64,000 nucleotides of DNA. Source: Tridacna crocea (Eukaryota > Mollusca > Bivalvia > Cardiida > Cardiidae). The notes below the pieces were generated by a model, which saw only the letters and a list, made by a program, of their open reading frames with translations, was not told the DNA's origin and did not search any database. The DNA is taken from positions 64,114,192 through 64,178,191 of the forward strand of contig OX031061.1 of NCBI GenBank assembly GCA_943736015.1. The letters are read 5' to 3'. Below, piece by piece: positions 9,928-21,419 of the stretch (its first letter is position 1; each line of letters begins with the position of its first letter). A program made the position numbers and the translations under genes.

Positions 9928-11015
9928 ACCTTACCACAAAGTGCTAATGGTGAGCTATTGTGATCGCCCAATGTCCGGCGTCCATCGTCGGTCGTCCGTC
10001 ATACGTCGTCCGTCAACAATTTCTTTAAACATCTTCTCCTCCTAAACCACTGGGCCAATTTTCATAAAACTTGGCAGGAATGTACCTTGGGTGAAGCTCA
10101 ACCAAATTGTTCAAAGAGTTTAATTCCACCCATAACTCTGGTTGCCATGGCAACAAAACGAAAAATAAAACGAAATCTTTGAAAATCTTCTCCTCTGAAA
10201 CTAGAAGGGGTAGAGCTTTGATATTTGGTATGTAGCATCTCCCAATGGACCTCTACCAAGTTTGTTCAAATTATGCCCGTAGGGTCAAAACTGGCCCAGC
10301 CCCGGGGGATAACGCGTTTGAGCGTGTTTGAGCATAGGAACAAAGAAAGAAAACTTTAAAAATCTCTGAAACCTGAAGGGGTAGAGCTTTGATATTTGGT
10401 ATGTAGCATCTCCTAGGCAACCTCTACCAAATTGTTCAAGTTATGCCCCTGGGGTTAAAACTGGCCCCAACCCGTGGGTCACAAGTTTGAGCATAGGAAC
10501 AAAGAAGGAAAACTTTAAAAATCTTCTCCTCTGAAATTTCAAGGGCTTAGAGCTTTGATATTTGGTATGTGGCATCTCCTAGTGGACCTGTACCAAGTTT
10601 GTTCAAATTTTGTCCCTGGGGTCAAAACTGGCCCCGCCCCAGGGGTCACAAGTTTGAGCATAGGAACAAAGAAGGAAAGCTTTAAAAATCTTGTCCTCTG
10701 AAACTTGAAGGCGTAGAGCTTTGGTATTTGGTATGTGGCATCTTCTAGTGGATCTCTACCAAGTTTGTTCAAATTATGTCCCTGGGGTCAAAACTGGCCC
10801 CACCCGGGGATCACAAATTTGAGCATAGGAACAAAGAAGGAAAACTTTAAAATTCTTTTCCTCAGAAACTAGAAAGCATAAATTTTGAAATTTGGTCTGT
10901 TGTATCTCCTAGTGGACCAATTCCAAGTTAATTAAAAGGATGTCCCTAGGGGCAAAACTTGCCCCACCCCGGGGGGGGTTTCACTAGTTTGAGCATAGGA
11001 ACAAAGAAGGAAAAA
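9928..11015 (+). mobile_element. AGCTCACC element B, 3'-truncated
   Basis: Starts TTATCTCACCTTACCACAAA with GTCCGGCGTCCATCGTCGGT repeats and GTTGCCATGGCAAC at 10141-10154. Five to six B modules follow. At GAACAAAGAAGGAAAAACTC the sequence switches from B into an A module (TTTATCTGAAACCGCCGGCC), a chimeric junction that is repeated at 12913. Confidence 0.75.
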
Positions 11016-11835
11016 CTCTTTTTATCTGAAACCGCCGGCCAGATTTTAAAATAATTTCACAGAGATGTTCCTTTGGTGACCCTTTTTATAAACTGTCAGC
11101 GAAATTTTTATCCATCTAGAAACCTGGCTCTGGTGAATGGGGGCTACTTGCACTATACAGAAATGAAGAAATTCTTGAACATTCTTCTTCTCTGAAACCG
11201 CCGGTCAGATTTTGAAATAATTTTTTAGGGATGTTCTTTGGGAGACCCTTTTCAATTTTTGTACGTGAAATCTGGATCCGTCAAGAAAAATGGCTCTGGT
11301 GAATTGGGGCTACTTGCACTTTATACGGAAATTAAGAAATTCTTAAAAAATTCTTTTCTCTCGAACGGCTGGTCAGATTTTGAAATAATTTCACAGAGAT
11401 CTTTCTTGGCTGACCTTTTTTAAAAGTTGTTTGCACAATTTTGATCCGTCGAGAAACAAGGCTCTGGTAAATGGGGGCAACTTGCACTTTATACGGAAAT
11501 TTAGAACTTCTTAAAAGTTCTTCTTGTCTCGAACGGCTGGTCAGATTTTGAAAATCACAGAAATGTTCCTTGGGTGACTGTTCTTAAAACTTGTTCGCGA
11601 AATTTTGATCCGTCAAGAAACATAGTTCTGGTACATGGGGGCGACTTGCATTGTATGGAAATTAAAAAAATTCTTAACGATTCTTCTTTTCTGAAACTGC
11701 TCGTCAGATTTTGAAATGACTTTTACGGGTGACCTTTTGAAAATTGCTTGGCAAAATAATGATTTTGTTTCCAATGTTTCAATACCTTAAAAAAGTTTAA
11801 GGTGAGCAATTCAGGGCCATCTTGGCCCTCTTGTT
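11016..11835 (+). mobile_element. AGCTCACC element A, 3' part (duplicate 1)
   Basis: Four A modules, including GATCCGTCGAGAAACAAGGC, then the short tail (TTGCTTGGCAAAATAATGAT, AAGGTGAGCAATTC) and hairpin GGGCCATCTTGGCCCTCTTG. Its terminal TT is directly followed by AGCTCACC of the next B element, a head-to-tail junction. Confidence 0.8.
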
Positions 11836-12912
11836 AGCTCACCTTAGCACAATGTGCTAAAGGTGAGCTACTGTGATCGCCCATGTCCTGCGTCCATCGT
11901 CCGTCAACAATTTCTTTAAACATCTTCTACTCCTAAACCTCTGGGCCAATCTTCATGAAACTTGGCAGGAATGTTCCTTGGGTAAAGCTCTACCAAAATT
12001 GTTCATAAAATTTAATTCCACCCATATTCCAGGTTGCCATTGCAACAACAAAAAAAAAAAAAAAAGGAATCTTTGAAAATCTTCTGTGAAACTAGAAGGT
12101 GTACAGCTTTGATATTTGGTATGTAGCATCTCCTAATGGACCTCTACCAAGTTTGTTCAAGTTATGCCCCTTGGGTCAAAATTTGGTCCCGCCCCGGGGG
12201 ATAACAAGTTTGAGCATAGGAACAAAGAAGGAAAAATTTTAAAAAATCTTCTCTTCTGAAACTAGAAGGCGTAGAGCTTTGATATTTGGTATGTAGCATT
12301 TCCTAATAGATCTCTTCCAAGTTTGTTCAAATTATATCCCTGAGGTCAAAACTTGCCCCACCCCAGGGGTCACAAATTCGAGCATAGGAACAAAGAAAGA
12401 AAACTTTAAAGATCTTGTCCTCTGAAACTTAAAGGTGTAGAGCTTTGATATTTAGTATGTGGCATGTCCTAGTGGACCTCTACCAAGTTTGTTCAAATTA
12501 TGTCCATGGGGTCAAAACTGGCCCCACCCAGGGATCACAAATTTGAGCATAAGAACAAAGAAGGAAAACTTTAAAATTCTTTTCCTCAGAAACTAGAAAG
12601 CATAAATTTTGAAATTTGGTCTGTTGTATCTCCTAGTGGACCTCTTCCAAGTTAATTAAAAGGATGTCCCTAGGGGCAAAACTGGGCCCACCCCGGGGGA
12701 GGGGTCACTAGTTTGAGCATAGGAACAAAGAAGGAAAACTTTAAAATTCTTTTCCTCAGAAACTAGAAAGCATAAATTTTGAAATTTGGACTGTTGTATC
12801 TCCTAGTGGACCCCTTCCAAGTTTATTAAAAGAATGTCCCTAGGGGCAAAACTGGCCCCACCCCGGGGGGGGGGTCACTAGTTTGAGCATAGGAACAAAG
12901 AAGGAAAAACTC
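11836..12912 (+). mobile_element. AGCTCACC element B, 3'-truncated (duplicate 1)
   Basis: AGCTCACCTTAGCACAATGT, GTCCTGCGTCCATCGTCCGT, a head module with imperfect GTTGCCATTGCAAC, an A-run (12050-12065) and about five B modules. It ends at the same chimeric B-to-A switch seen near 11015. G-runs after the CCCC box vary (9-10 G). Confidence 0.75.
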
Positions 12913-13730
12913 TTTTTATCTGAAACCGCCGGCCAGATTTTAAAATAATTTCACAGAGATGTTCCTTTGGTGACCCTTTTTATAAACTGTCAGCGAAATT
13001 TTTATCCATCTAGAAACCTGGCTCTGGTGAATGGGGGCTACTTGCACTATACAGAAATGAAGAAATTCTTGAACATTCTTCTTCTCTGAAACCGCTGGTC
13101 AGATTTTGAAATAATTTTTTAGGGATGATCTTTGGGAGACCCTTTTCAATTTTTGTTCGTGAAATTTGGATCCGTCAAGAAAAATGGCTCTGGTGAATTG
13201 GGGCTACTTGCACTTTATACGGAAATTAAGAAATTTTAAAAAAAGTCTTTTCTCTCAAACGGCTGGTCAGATTTTGAAATAATTTCACAGAGATGTTTCT
13301 TGGCTGACACTTTTTAAAAGTTGTTTGCACAATTTTGATCCGTCGAGAAACAAAGCTCTGGTGAATGGGGGCAACCTGCACTTTATACGGAAATTTAGAA
13401 CTTCTTAAAAGTTCTTCTTGTCTCGAACGGCTGGTCAGATTTAGAAAATCACAGAAATGTTCCTTGGGTGACTGTTCTTAAAACTTGTTCGCGAAATTTT
13501 GATCCGTCAAGAAACATGGTTCTGGTAAATGGGGGCGACTTGCACTATATGGAAATTAAAAAAATTCATAACGATTCTTCTTTTCTGAAACTGCTGGTCA
13601 GATTTTGAAATGACTTTTACGGGTGACCTTTTGAAAATTGCTTGGCAAAATAATGATTTTGTTTCCAAAGTTTCAATACCTTAAAAAAAGTTTAAGGTGA
13701 GCAATTCAGGGCCATCTTGGCCCTCTTGTT
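12913..13730 (+). mobile_element. AGCTCACC element A, 3' part (duplicate 2)
   Basis: Near copy of 11016-11835 with small differences (ACATGGTTCTGGTAAATGG against ACATAGTTCTGGTACATGG). Ends GGGCCATCTTGGCCCTCTTG then TT and AGCTCACC of the next B element. Confidence 0.8.
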
Positions 13731-15828
13731 AGCTCACCTTAGCACAATGTGCTAAAGGTGAGCTACTGTGATCGCCCATGTCCTGCGTCCGTCGTCCGTC
13801 AACAATTTCTTTAAACATCTTCTACTCCTAAACCACTGGGCCAATCTTAATGAAACTTGGCAGGAATGTTCCTTGGGTAAGGCTCTACCAAAATTGTTCA
13901 TGAAATTTAATTCTACCCATATTCCTGGTTGCCATTGCAACAACAACAAAAAAAAAAAAACCCAAAAAACGGAATCTTTGAAAATCTTCTTCTGTGAAAC
14001 TAGAAGGTGTACAGCTTTGATATTTGGGATGTAGCATCTCCTGATGGACCTCTACCAAGTTTGTTCAAATTATGCTCCTTGGGTCAAAATTTGGCCCCGC
14101 CCCGGGGGATAACAAGTTTGAGCATAGGAACAAAGAAGGAAAAATTTAAAAATCTTCTCCTCTGAAACTAGAAGGCGTAGAGCTTTGATATTTGGTATAT
14201 AGCATTTCCTAATAGACCTCTTCCAAGTTTGTTCAAATTATATCCCTGAGGTAAAAACTTGCCCCACCCCGGGGGTCACAAATTCGAGCATAGGAACAAA
14301 GAAAGAAAACTTTAAAGATCTTGTCCTCTGAAACTTGAAGGTGTAGAGCTTTGATATTGAGCATATGGCATGTCCTAGTAGACCTTTACCAGGCTTGTTC
14401 AAATTATGCCCCTGGGGTCAAAACCGGCCTCACACCGAGGGTCACAAGTTTGAGCATAGGAACTAAGAAGGAAAACGTTAAAAATCTTCTCCTCTGAAAC
14501 TTGAAGGCTTAGAGCTTTGATATTTAGCACAAAGAAAAAAAACTTTAAAATTCTTTTCCTCAGAAACTGGAAGAGATTTGATATTTGGTCTGTTGCATCT
14601 CCTAGTAGACCTCTACCAAATTTATTCAAATGATGTCCCTGGGGTCAAAACTGGCCCCATCCCGGGGGTCACTAGTTTGAGCATCGGAACAAAGAAGGGA
14701 AACTTTAAAATTCTTCTCCTCTGAAACTAGATGGCGTAGAGCTTTGATATTTAATATGTGGCATCTCCTTGCGGACCTCTACCAAGTTTCTTTAAATCAT
14801 GTCCGTGAGGTCAAAACTGGCCCGTCCCAGGGGTCACAAGTTCGAACATAGGAACAAAGAAAGGAAATTTTAAAATTCTTCTCTAAAACTAGAAGGCATA
14901 GAGCTATGATATTTGTAGCAATTCCTAGTAGACCTACATCAAGTTTGTTCATATTATGCCCTTGGGGTCAAAACTGGCCCTGCCCCGGGGGGGGGGGGTC
15001 ACAGGTTCGAACATAGCAAAAAAGAAGGAAAACTTTAGATATCTTATCTGAAACTTGAAGGTGCAGAGCTTTGATACTTGGTATGCAGAATCTTCAAGTG
15101 GACCTCTACCAAGTTTGGTCATATGATGTCCCTGGCCTCAAAACTGGCCATGCACCGGAGGTCACAGGTTTGAACATAGGAACAACGAAGGAAAATTTTA
15201 AATTTCTTTTTCTCTCAAACGGAAAGGTGTAGAGCTTTGATAATATTTGGTATGTAGCATCTTTGAGTGGACCTCTACCAAGGTTGTTCCAAGGATGCTG
15301 CATTGGTTAAAACTGACCCAGCCCCGGGGACCACAAGTTCGAACATGGGACAAAGAAGGAAAATTCAAAATTCTTCTTTGAAACTGGAGGGTGTAGAACT
15401 TCGATATTTGATTGCCCTATGTCCGGCGTCTGTCGCCCATCAACAATTTCTTTTATTAATTACCAGACAACAGAATTTTAGATTTGTCCAAATCGAAAGC
15501 ATTTGCAGACAACAAAATAAAAGTGACAGAAGATTTGAAAATTGTTTTGTGAAGGATAGAAAACATTGTAGGAAAAGGGTAAAATGCTGGTTACGAGTAT
15601 TTTCTCCTTTTCCTTCAGTGTTTTCTAAAGGCGTTTTTCTCAGGGTCGTCTAAAGTAGGGATTGTGTGGTAATGGGTTAAACATCTTCTCCTAACCCACT
15701 GGACCAATCTTGATGAAACTTGGCAGGGATGTTCCTTGGGTGAAGCTTTACCAAAGTTGCTCAAAGAATTGAATTTCACTCATAGGCCATGGTCTAAGGT
15801 GAGCGTTCCAGGGTCAATGGCCTTCTTG
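13731..15828 (+). mobile_element. AGCTCACC element B, full length, with MITE inside
   Basis: Complete B copy: head with GTCCTGCGTCCGTCGTCCGT and GTTGCCATTGCAAC, about ten modules including special last ones (CAGAATCTTCAAGTGGACC; GGATGCTGCATTGGTTAAAA), the second GTCCGGCGTCTGTCGCCC block and end GGGTCAATGGCCTTCTTGTT. A TTAA hairpin MITE (15456-15680) interrupts the last module. A G-run of 11-12 lies near 14987. Confidence 0.8.
15456..15680 (-). mobile_element. TTAA hairpin MITE nested in element B
   Basis: Intact B copies read CAACAATTTCTTTAAACATC here; in this copy the TTAA is present on both sides of a 225-bp MITE (15456-15459 and 15677-15680). This shows directly that the insertion target is TTAA. 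Central hairpin slightly mutated (GCTGGTTACGAGTATTTTC). Confidence 0.9.
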
Positions 15829-15879
15829 TTTTCTGCTTTTCTGTTCCCACTAAGTTTTCAAATGCCTTCTCTTTGGGAA

Positions 15880-17573
15880 TAAAGAAATTCTTGAAAATTC
15901 TTCTTCACTGAATCCCGTGGTCAGATTTTAAAATAATTTCACAGCAATGTACCTTCTGTGAACCTTTTCAAAAATTGTTCGCACAATTTTGCTCTGTCAA
16001 GAAACATGGTTCTGGTGAATGGGGGCTACTTGCACTACTTGGCCATGAAGAAATTCTTGAAAATTATTCTTCTCTGAAACTACTGGTCAGACTTTGAAAT
16101 AATTTAACAGAAATGTTTCTTTGGTGACCCTTTTTAAAGATTCTTTTTCTCTGAAATGGCTTGCCAGATTTTAAAATAATTTCACTGAATTGTTATTTTG
16201 GTGAACCTTTTCAAAAATTGTTCGCAAGATTTCGATTCGTCAAGACACGTGGTGAATGGGGGCTCAATGCACTACACAGAAATGAAGAAATTCTTGAAAA
16301 TTCTTCATCTCTGAAACGGCTATTCAGATTTTGAAAAAAAATTAACTGAGATGTTCTTTCGGAGACTTTTTTCAAAAGCTTTTCGTGAAATTTTGATCCA
16401 TCAAGAAACATGGCTCTGGTGATAGGGGCTACTTGCACGATACAGAAATAAAAAAAATGCTTGAAAATTCTTCTTCTCTGAAACCACTTGTCAGATTTAG
16501 AATAATTTCACAGAGATGTTCCTTGGATGACCCTTTCCAAAAGTGTTTCACGAAATTTTGATCCGTCAAAAAAAAAACATGGCTCTGGTGAATGGGGGCT
16601 ACTTAGAGAAATGAAGAAATTCTTAAAAAGTCTTCTTCTCTGAAACCGATGGTCAGATTTTGAGATTATTTCACAGACATGGTTCTCTTTCTGACCTTTT
16701 TTAAAAAGATTACGAAAGTTTGCTCCGTCAAGAAAAATGGCTCTGGTGAATGTGGGGGGAGGGGGGCTACTTGTACTATATGGCCATGAAGAAATTCTTA
16801 AAAATTCTTCTTCTCTAAAACTGCTGGTCAGAATTTGAAATAATTTAACAGAAATGTTTCTTGGGTAACCCTTTTTACAAATTGTTCGAGAAATTTTGAT
16901 CCATCAAAAAACATGGCTTTGATGGCTGTGGGCTATAAACTATACAAACATGAAGAAATTCTTAAAAATTCCTCTTCTCTGAAACAGCTTGTCAGATTTT
17001 GAAATAATTGTACAGCAAGAAACATGGCTTTTTATGTATAATAAAAGAGATTATTTTTTTTTCTGTAAACCTGGGAAGATTCGTCTTTTGCTTACTCATA
17101 TTCTATTTCAGTTCTTATTTACTCTTTTTCCTCATGTTTATTATCTGTTTTTGTTTCTTTCTTCCTAACTGTATGACCATGACTTGTATTACTTTGTAAG
17201 ATGTGGAGAGCGATGTTAGGGAATTTTCTATCCATCGAAAATAACAGCCAATTGTTGGCACCTGCATGTGGTGCTCTTGTTTGACTTATGTTTTTAGGTA
17301 CTATCAAGCATGTGCTCTTCTTCAAGAAATTGTTCTTGGATGATCTATCCCAAAATTTATTTTCATAATTCTGATTCATCAAAATCATTGCTGTGGTGAT
17401 AATCGTAGGGGTGGTGACAAATTTTTAAATGACATTTACAGGTGACCTTTTTAAAGTTGCTTGGCAAAATAATGATTTTGTTTCCAAAGTTTCAATACCT
17501 CAGAAAAAAAAAAATGGCTATGGTCCTCTCAAAAATTTAGGTGAGCGATCGAGGGCCATATTGGCCATCTTGT
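15880..17573 (+). mobile_element. AGCTCACC element A lacking its head
   Basis: Starts inside a module, with about seven A modules, then the long tail (CATGTGCTCTTCTTCAAGAA, GATCTATCCCAAAATTTATT) and end AGGTGAGCGATCGAGGGCCA, TATTGGCCATCTTGTT. Between about 17030 and 17210 there is a T-rich segment of ~180 bases not found in other tails, probably an insertion. It follows the preceding B element after a ~50-base linker. Confidence 0.75.
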
Positions 17574-17956
17574 TTTGCTGTAATCAACTTGTAGAAACAC
17601 TATGTATGTAAGGTAGAGGGGTTGAGTGTTATATTCTGTACTGTGTATTTATCATTGACTGAATGGGTTATGTGCTACTTTCAACATTATTTCAGTTATA
17701 TAGATGGAGACAGCTCACTTAATTTATGTCATCAGTTCTGTATGTAACATGAAGTGAATTGCAATGTGAAGTTCTGATTTGGTAGAGTTCATGCATACAA
17801 AGAATACCAGCTACAATTTAGTAAGTAATTGTTACTTACATGTATGTCACAGAAACTACATGCTAAATTGTAGCTGGTAGTGATAAATGTTTAAAGGAAA
17901 GAGATGTTGTTCATTGGAAAGAAAATGTGTGTTGCAAGGGGATTTAAAATAACTAT
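17574..17956. other. Unassigned stretch with one perfect inverted repeat
   Basis: No ORF or repeat family recognised apart from the stem listed at 17805-17879. Confidence 0.4.
17805..17879. repeat. Perfect 17-bp inverted repeat
   Basis: TACCAGCTACAATTTAG (17805-17821) pairs exactly with CTAAATTGTAGCTGGTA (17863-17879). The 41-base loop contains a smaller palindrome, TAAGTAATTGTTACTTA. Possibly a tiny MITE. Confidence 0.6.
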
Positions 17957-18225
17957 CTGGGCCCTGCAATGTTAAAAGGGGGCTTAATGCATCTGCAAAA
18001 AGTGTCCACAAATGTCAGCCTGCGCGGTGTAGATAGGGTAAAAAGTTTTTGCCTTTTTCGTTAATTTTTCTATGTGTCAAAGGACCTGTCTATCTCTAGA
18101 TCTAGTCAACTTTTAGACACAATAAACTTCATGCATTCATAATTATATAATGACTTATTTGGACTTGGTATAACACATCATTGGAGTTGCATTTAGCCTC
18201 CTTTTCACAGAGCATGGCTCAATGA
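17957..18225. mobile_element. GGGGGCTTAATGCA inverted-repeat element, copy 2
   Basis: Left end TTAAAAGGGGGCTTAATGCA followed by TCTGCAAAAAGTGTC; right end CATTTAGCCTCCTTTTCACA then GAGCATGGCTCAAT, its inverted counterpart. The internal GTCAGCCTGCGCGG segment is typical of this family. No ORF. Confidence 0.65.
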
Positions 18226-18576
18226 GGGCCATTCTTCAGTTGTTTGCCATGATTTTTCTCCAGTACCACATTGGTCCTGATATGGAAATTACTTGGATTT
18301 TATCCTTGATTTTTTTGCATTGAACAGCTATTTTCCCCGAGACAGTATTTCAAGTAAATCTGGTTAGATTGTTTTACAAATCTATATAATCGGAGTTCCT
18401 GGTGATTAAGAACAGAATTTGAGTTTAATTACATTTGGACCAAAGACAGACATCATAAATCATTGTTATAACTATCGCAACATCCCCAAGGGAACCAAGG
18501 ATAAAAAAGGAATACAGGTGAAAGGACCACTGTGTTATTTTGTTACCTTCAGTCTTTATCTGGCAAGGGAGATAAT
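18226..18576. other. Unassigned AT-rich stretch
   Basis: Nothing supportable on either strand. A molluscan-type AAGGGAGATAATT motif lies at its right end, against the MITE. Confidence 0.4.
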
Positions 18577-18773
18577 TTAACTCTTTCCCAAACAATCCCT
18601 GGTTTTTACGGGTCTGGAATAGTAGCCTTTTCATTGTGGGAAAACGAGAAAATGCTTGTTACCAGCATTTTCTCCTTTTCCCACAATGTGTTCTATCCTA
18701 TCATATTCATAAATCATCTTTTCAGCAAGAGTTGAATTGTCGTCCAAAAGTTTGTCATTTGGGAAAGGGTTAA
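18577..18773 (+). mobile_element. TTAA hairpin MITE
   Basis: TTAA at 18577-18580 and 18770-18773. Hairpin GAGAAAATGCTTGTTACCAG / CATTTTCTCCTTTTCCCACA. Shorter than the 229-bp standard because of deletions in the right arm. Confidence 0.8.
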
Positions 18774-19147
18774 TTGACAGGAATGGCCCCCATTACATAC
18801 AACAGTGCAAACACTGTTTTACATGTATCTCTAGATCTTTGTATTTATGTATACTAGTTAGTTGATAAATGTTTCTAGGTTTACTTTCATGTATTGAGAT
18901 ATGTATGTATTTTTATATGGTTGACCAAGTTTGCTGATCTTTAGGGTTGCTTTTCACCAGTCATACTCACTGTTTATCTTCCACTGGTTTTCAAAAAAAA
19001 AAAAAAATCACACGCTAAAAAGTAACAATTTGGCCAAGAAACAATATTATGGTAGAGTACCACCTAAACCCTGCAGCAGTTCAGTGACTAGTTCCCATTC
19101 AGACCATTATTTCTTTTTTCTACCTGAAAGTTGAACATAATCTTGCC
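18774..19147. other. Unassigned stretch with a poly-A run
   Basis: Contains a run of 14 A near 18994. No gene or known repeat recognised. Confidence 0.4.
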
Positions 19148-19321
19148 TTAACTCTTTACTAAATAATCCCTGGTTTTTTTTACCTTTAGAAGAAAGCCTT
19201 TTCCCACAATGTTTTCTACCCTGCTGGAAACAAATTTGAATTTTTGAGTTACATTATTTTGTTGTCTGCAAATGATTCTGATTTGGACCTGTCTACAATT
19301 TGTCGTTTGCTAAAGAGTTAA
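19148..19321 (+). mobile_element. TTAA hairpin MITE, hairpin arm deleted
   Basis: TTAA at both ends. The left arm of the hairpin and the loop are missing: the sequence passes from AGAAAGCCTT directly into TTCCCACAATGTTTTCTACC. This copy cannot fold into the central hairpin. Confidence 0.75.
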
Positions 19322-20036
19322 AAACAATATGGGTTCTGTGCACATTTAGTTATTGCTTTGTTGATTCTCAAGTAAAAAACTTGAATTTTGGTTTTGGTTA
19401 GGAAAACCCAGAACCATGTAAAAGTTAGACAGGGCCTTTGTAACATTTTCACACCAAAATGTTAGAATGATAGAAATAGGCATTTATACTTCATAAGAAA
19501 AATGGCAGTTTAATTAGGCCCAAGTCTGTTTTTGTCAGTATCTATGTAAATATTGGACAGCATAGGTCAAAGATCAGACCTCAAGTTCTTTGTAGTTTGA
19601 CATAGGATCTTAACTAGTTGTTCGCAAAACTACTTGGATAAGGTCTGATGTTTGTAATAGAAAATCTTGGTTTGACTATATTGCTGCTAGATATATGGGC
19701 AGGTCACTGTGGAGTCCCCATTCTAGTACTGGTGAAACCCGGGAAAGACCGGACAAAGCAGGCTGGTACAGTAATATGACTGAAATGTTGTTTAAATTGA
19801 CAAATACTAATTTTGAGTGTTGAAGTTTACCTACAAAATTAGTCACAAAAACGAGAGGTGAAAAGTGGCCCTGATTTTAGAAGTTGGAGATAATGCAAAT
19901 GATAATTATCAAAATTACAAAACCCTAAACATAGTGACAAATGGCAAAATTGCTCTGTATGAACACAGTAATGTTTGGAAAAGTGTCAAAATCCATAGAG
20001 TTTAGAGAAGTCAGATTGTTGCTCATTTGACAACAA
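19322..20036. other. Unassigned stretch with SINE-like tail motif
   Basis: Contains AGTACTGGTGAAACCCGGGA near 19714, matching the 3' part of the SINE-like element at 6855. No A or B box was seen, so at most a 5'-truncated copy. Otherwise nothing recognised. Confidence 0.4.
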
Positions 20037-20265
20037 TTAACCCATTACCAAACAACAATATTTTAGACTGGTCCAAATTGAAAGCGTTTGCAGACAACAA
20101 AATAAAAGTGACTGAAAATTTGAAATTTGTTTTGAGAAGGGTAGAAAACATTGTGGGAAAAGGAGAAAATGCTGGTTACCAGCATTTTCTCCTTTTCCCA
20201 CATTGTTTTCTAAAGACTTCTTTCTCAGGGGCGTCAAAAGTAGGGATTGTGTGGTAATTAGTTAA
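20037..20265 (-). mobile_element. TTAA hairpin MITE, standard 229-bp copy
   Basis: Bounded by TTAA at 20037-20040 and 20262-20265, 229 bp in all. Left arm has GACTGGTCCAAATTGAAAGC, right arm TCAGGGGCGTCAAAAGTAGG. Central hairpin TGTGGGAAAAGGAGAAAATG / CATTTTCTCCTTTTCCCACA with loop GGTTACC. Good reference copy. Confidence 0.9.
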
Positions 20266-20510
20266 GAAAGTAACTCGGACATGTTCTATTGCTCCAACTT
20301 CTAGATGTATTGATATTCCATATTCAGTTCCAATTATGAACTTCTTAAAGGTTTTGGCTGCTACCCCTTTACCTGATGACAATTTTTTTCAACCTTTAGA
20401 GCTATGAAATAAATTGTTGACTTGCTAATTTTGCGAAAAAGATCAAAATAATTTATTTTTGGGATTATTTTTGCTAGAGTGTGATTGGAAGACAGGGACT
20501 TGGTAAGTCT

Positions 20511-20552
20511 AAGATCAGGCTGCATGTTTTGTGCAGTCTGATATTGACGTAC
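20511..20552. repeat. GATCAGACTGCA hairpin, copy 1
   Basis: TAAGATCAGGCTGCATGTTT with TGTGCAGTCTGATATTGACG: imperfect ~14-bp stem. Member of a small dispersed hairpin family also at 20970, 54044, 58097 and 61405. Confidence 0.5.
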
Positions 20553-20564
20553 AGGGGTCCAAGG

Positions 20565-20744
20565 GTTAGAGCATTTGCTGATAATCAATCTGGCCAATAT
20601 AACAACATGATATGTTTATAAACTGGTAGAAGATGTGGGAAAAGAAGAAAATGATAACCAGTATTTTCTCCATTTCTCTCATTGTTTTACTGCAGCTTTC
20701 TTCCTCTGTAGGATGAACTACTGACTTGTTTGGTAAAGGGTTAG
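20565..20744 (-). mobile_element. TTAA hairpin MITE, old copy
   Basis: Decayed: GATGTGGGAAAAGAAGAAAA / CCAGTATTTTCTCCATTTCT core and right end TTGTTTGGTAAAGGGTTA. Both arms have deletions. Confidence 0.55.
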
Positions 20745-20828
20745 ATGAAATTGCAACTTAAGTCATAGGAAATGGCCAATATTATTGTTTCATGTGTTCT
20801 TTGACTAGAAGAAAACCAAAACTTTACA

Positions 20829-20880
20829 GTGTAGATCAAGATCAAATCGCAGGTTATCAGCTATCTGATCTGATCTATAT
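20829..20880. repeat. GATCTA-type imperfect hairpin
   Basis: GTGTAGATCAAGATCAAATC and TATCTGATCTGATCTATAT are roughly complementary; a diverged relative of the GATCAGACTGCA family. Confidence 0.35.
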
Positions 20881-20969
20881 TGTGTTGTAAAGCACTTCTT
20901 ACAGCTCATAACATGCAAAGACTAGTTGTTACCCAACTTTTGGAAAGTGGAAGTTCTTGCCTGTGCTAT

Positions 20970-21020
20970 GCAGATCAAGATTAGACTGCAGACACTGTGC
21001 AGTCTAGTCATTGATCTACA
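20970..21020. repeat. GATCAGACTGCA hairpin, copy 2
   Basis: CAGATCAAGATTAGACTGCA and TGCAGTCTAGTCATTGATCT pair with loop GACACTG. Same layout as the copy at 54044. Confidence 0.55.
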
Positions 21021-21096
21021 TTGTCTAATATTTTGTGCTATCTTTAGACAACAATGATCCTAACTTTGCTATGAGTTGGGCTCCTTCCTATGAGTT

Positions 21097-21330
21097 TTAA
21101 CTCTTTACCACATGACAAAATTTTGGACTTGTCCAAATTGAAAGCATTTGCAGATGACAAAATAAAAGTGTATCAAACATTGAAAATTGATTTGGAAAGG
21201 GTAGAAAACATTGTGGGAAAAGGAGAAAATGCTGGTTGCCAGCATTTTCTCGTTTTCCCACAATGTTTTTGATTCAAAGACTTCCTTTCTCGGGGTCGTT
21301 AAAAGTCGGGATTGTGTGGTAAAGAGTTAA
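21097..21330 (-). mobile_element. TTAA hairpin MITE, full length
   Basis: TTAA at 21097-21100 and 21327-21330. Core GTGGGAAAAGGAGAAAATGC / GCATTTTCTCGTTTTCCCAC; one substitution per arm. A five-base gain in the right arm (TTGATTCAAAGAC). Confidence 0.88.
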
Positions 21331-21419
21331 GTTGTTGGTTTCATTTATACAGCAACCAAAATGTTAACACATGACCCTGTAACGATATGGCGGTGACTAT
21401 AAAAACATTCTGTTAAAAT

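Larger units (their letters stand above)
10798..14500 (+). repeat. Segmental tandem duplication, ~1.9-kb period
   Basis: The block from about 10840 to 12500 is repeated at about 12735 to 14400 with an offset near 1894 bases. The copies share the B-to-A chimera junction, the rare GTCAGCGAAATTTTTATCC module and the following B head with TGTCCTGCGTCC. Near-identity over most of the length indicates a recent event compared with the age of the modules. Confidence 0.8.
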
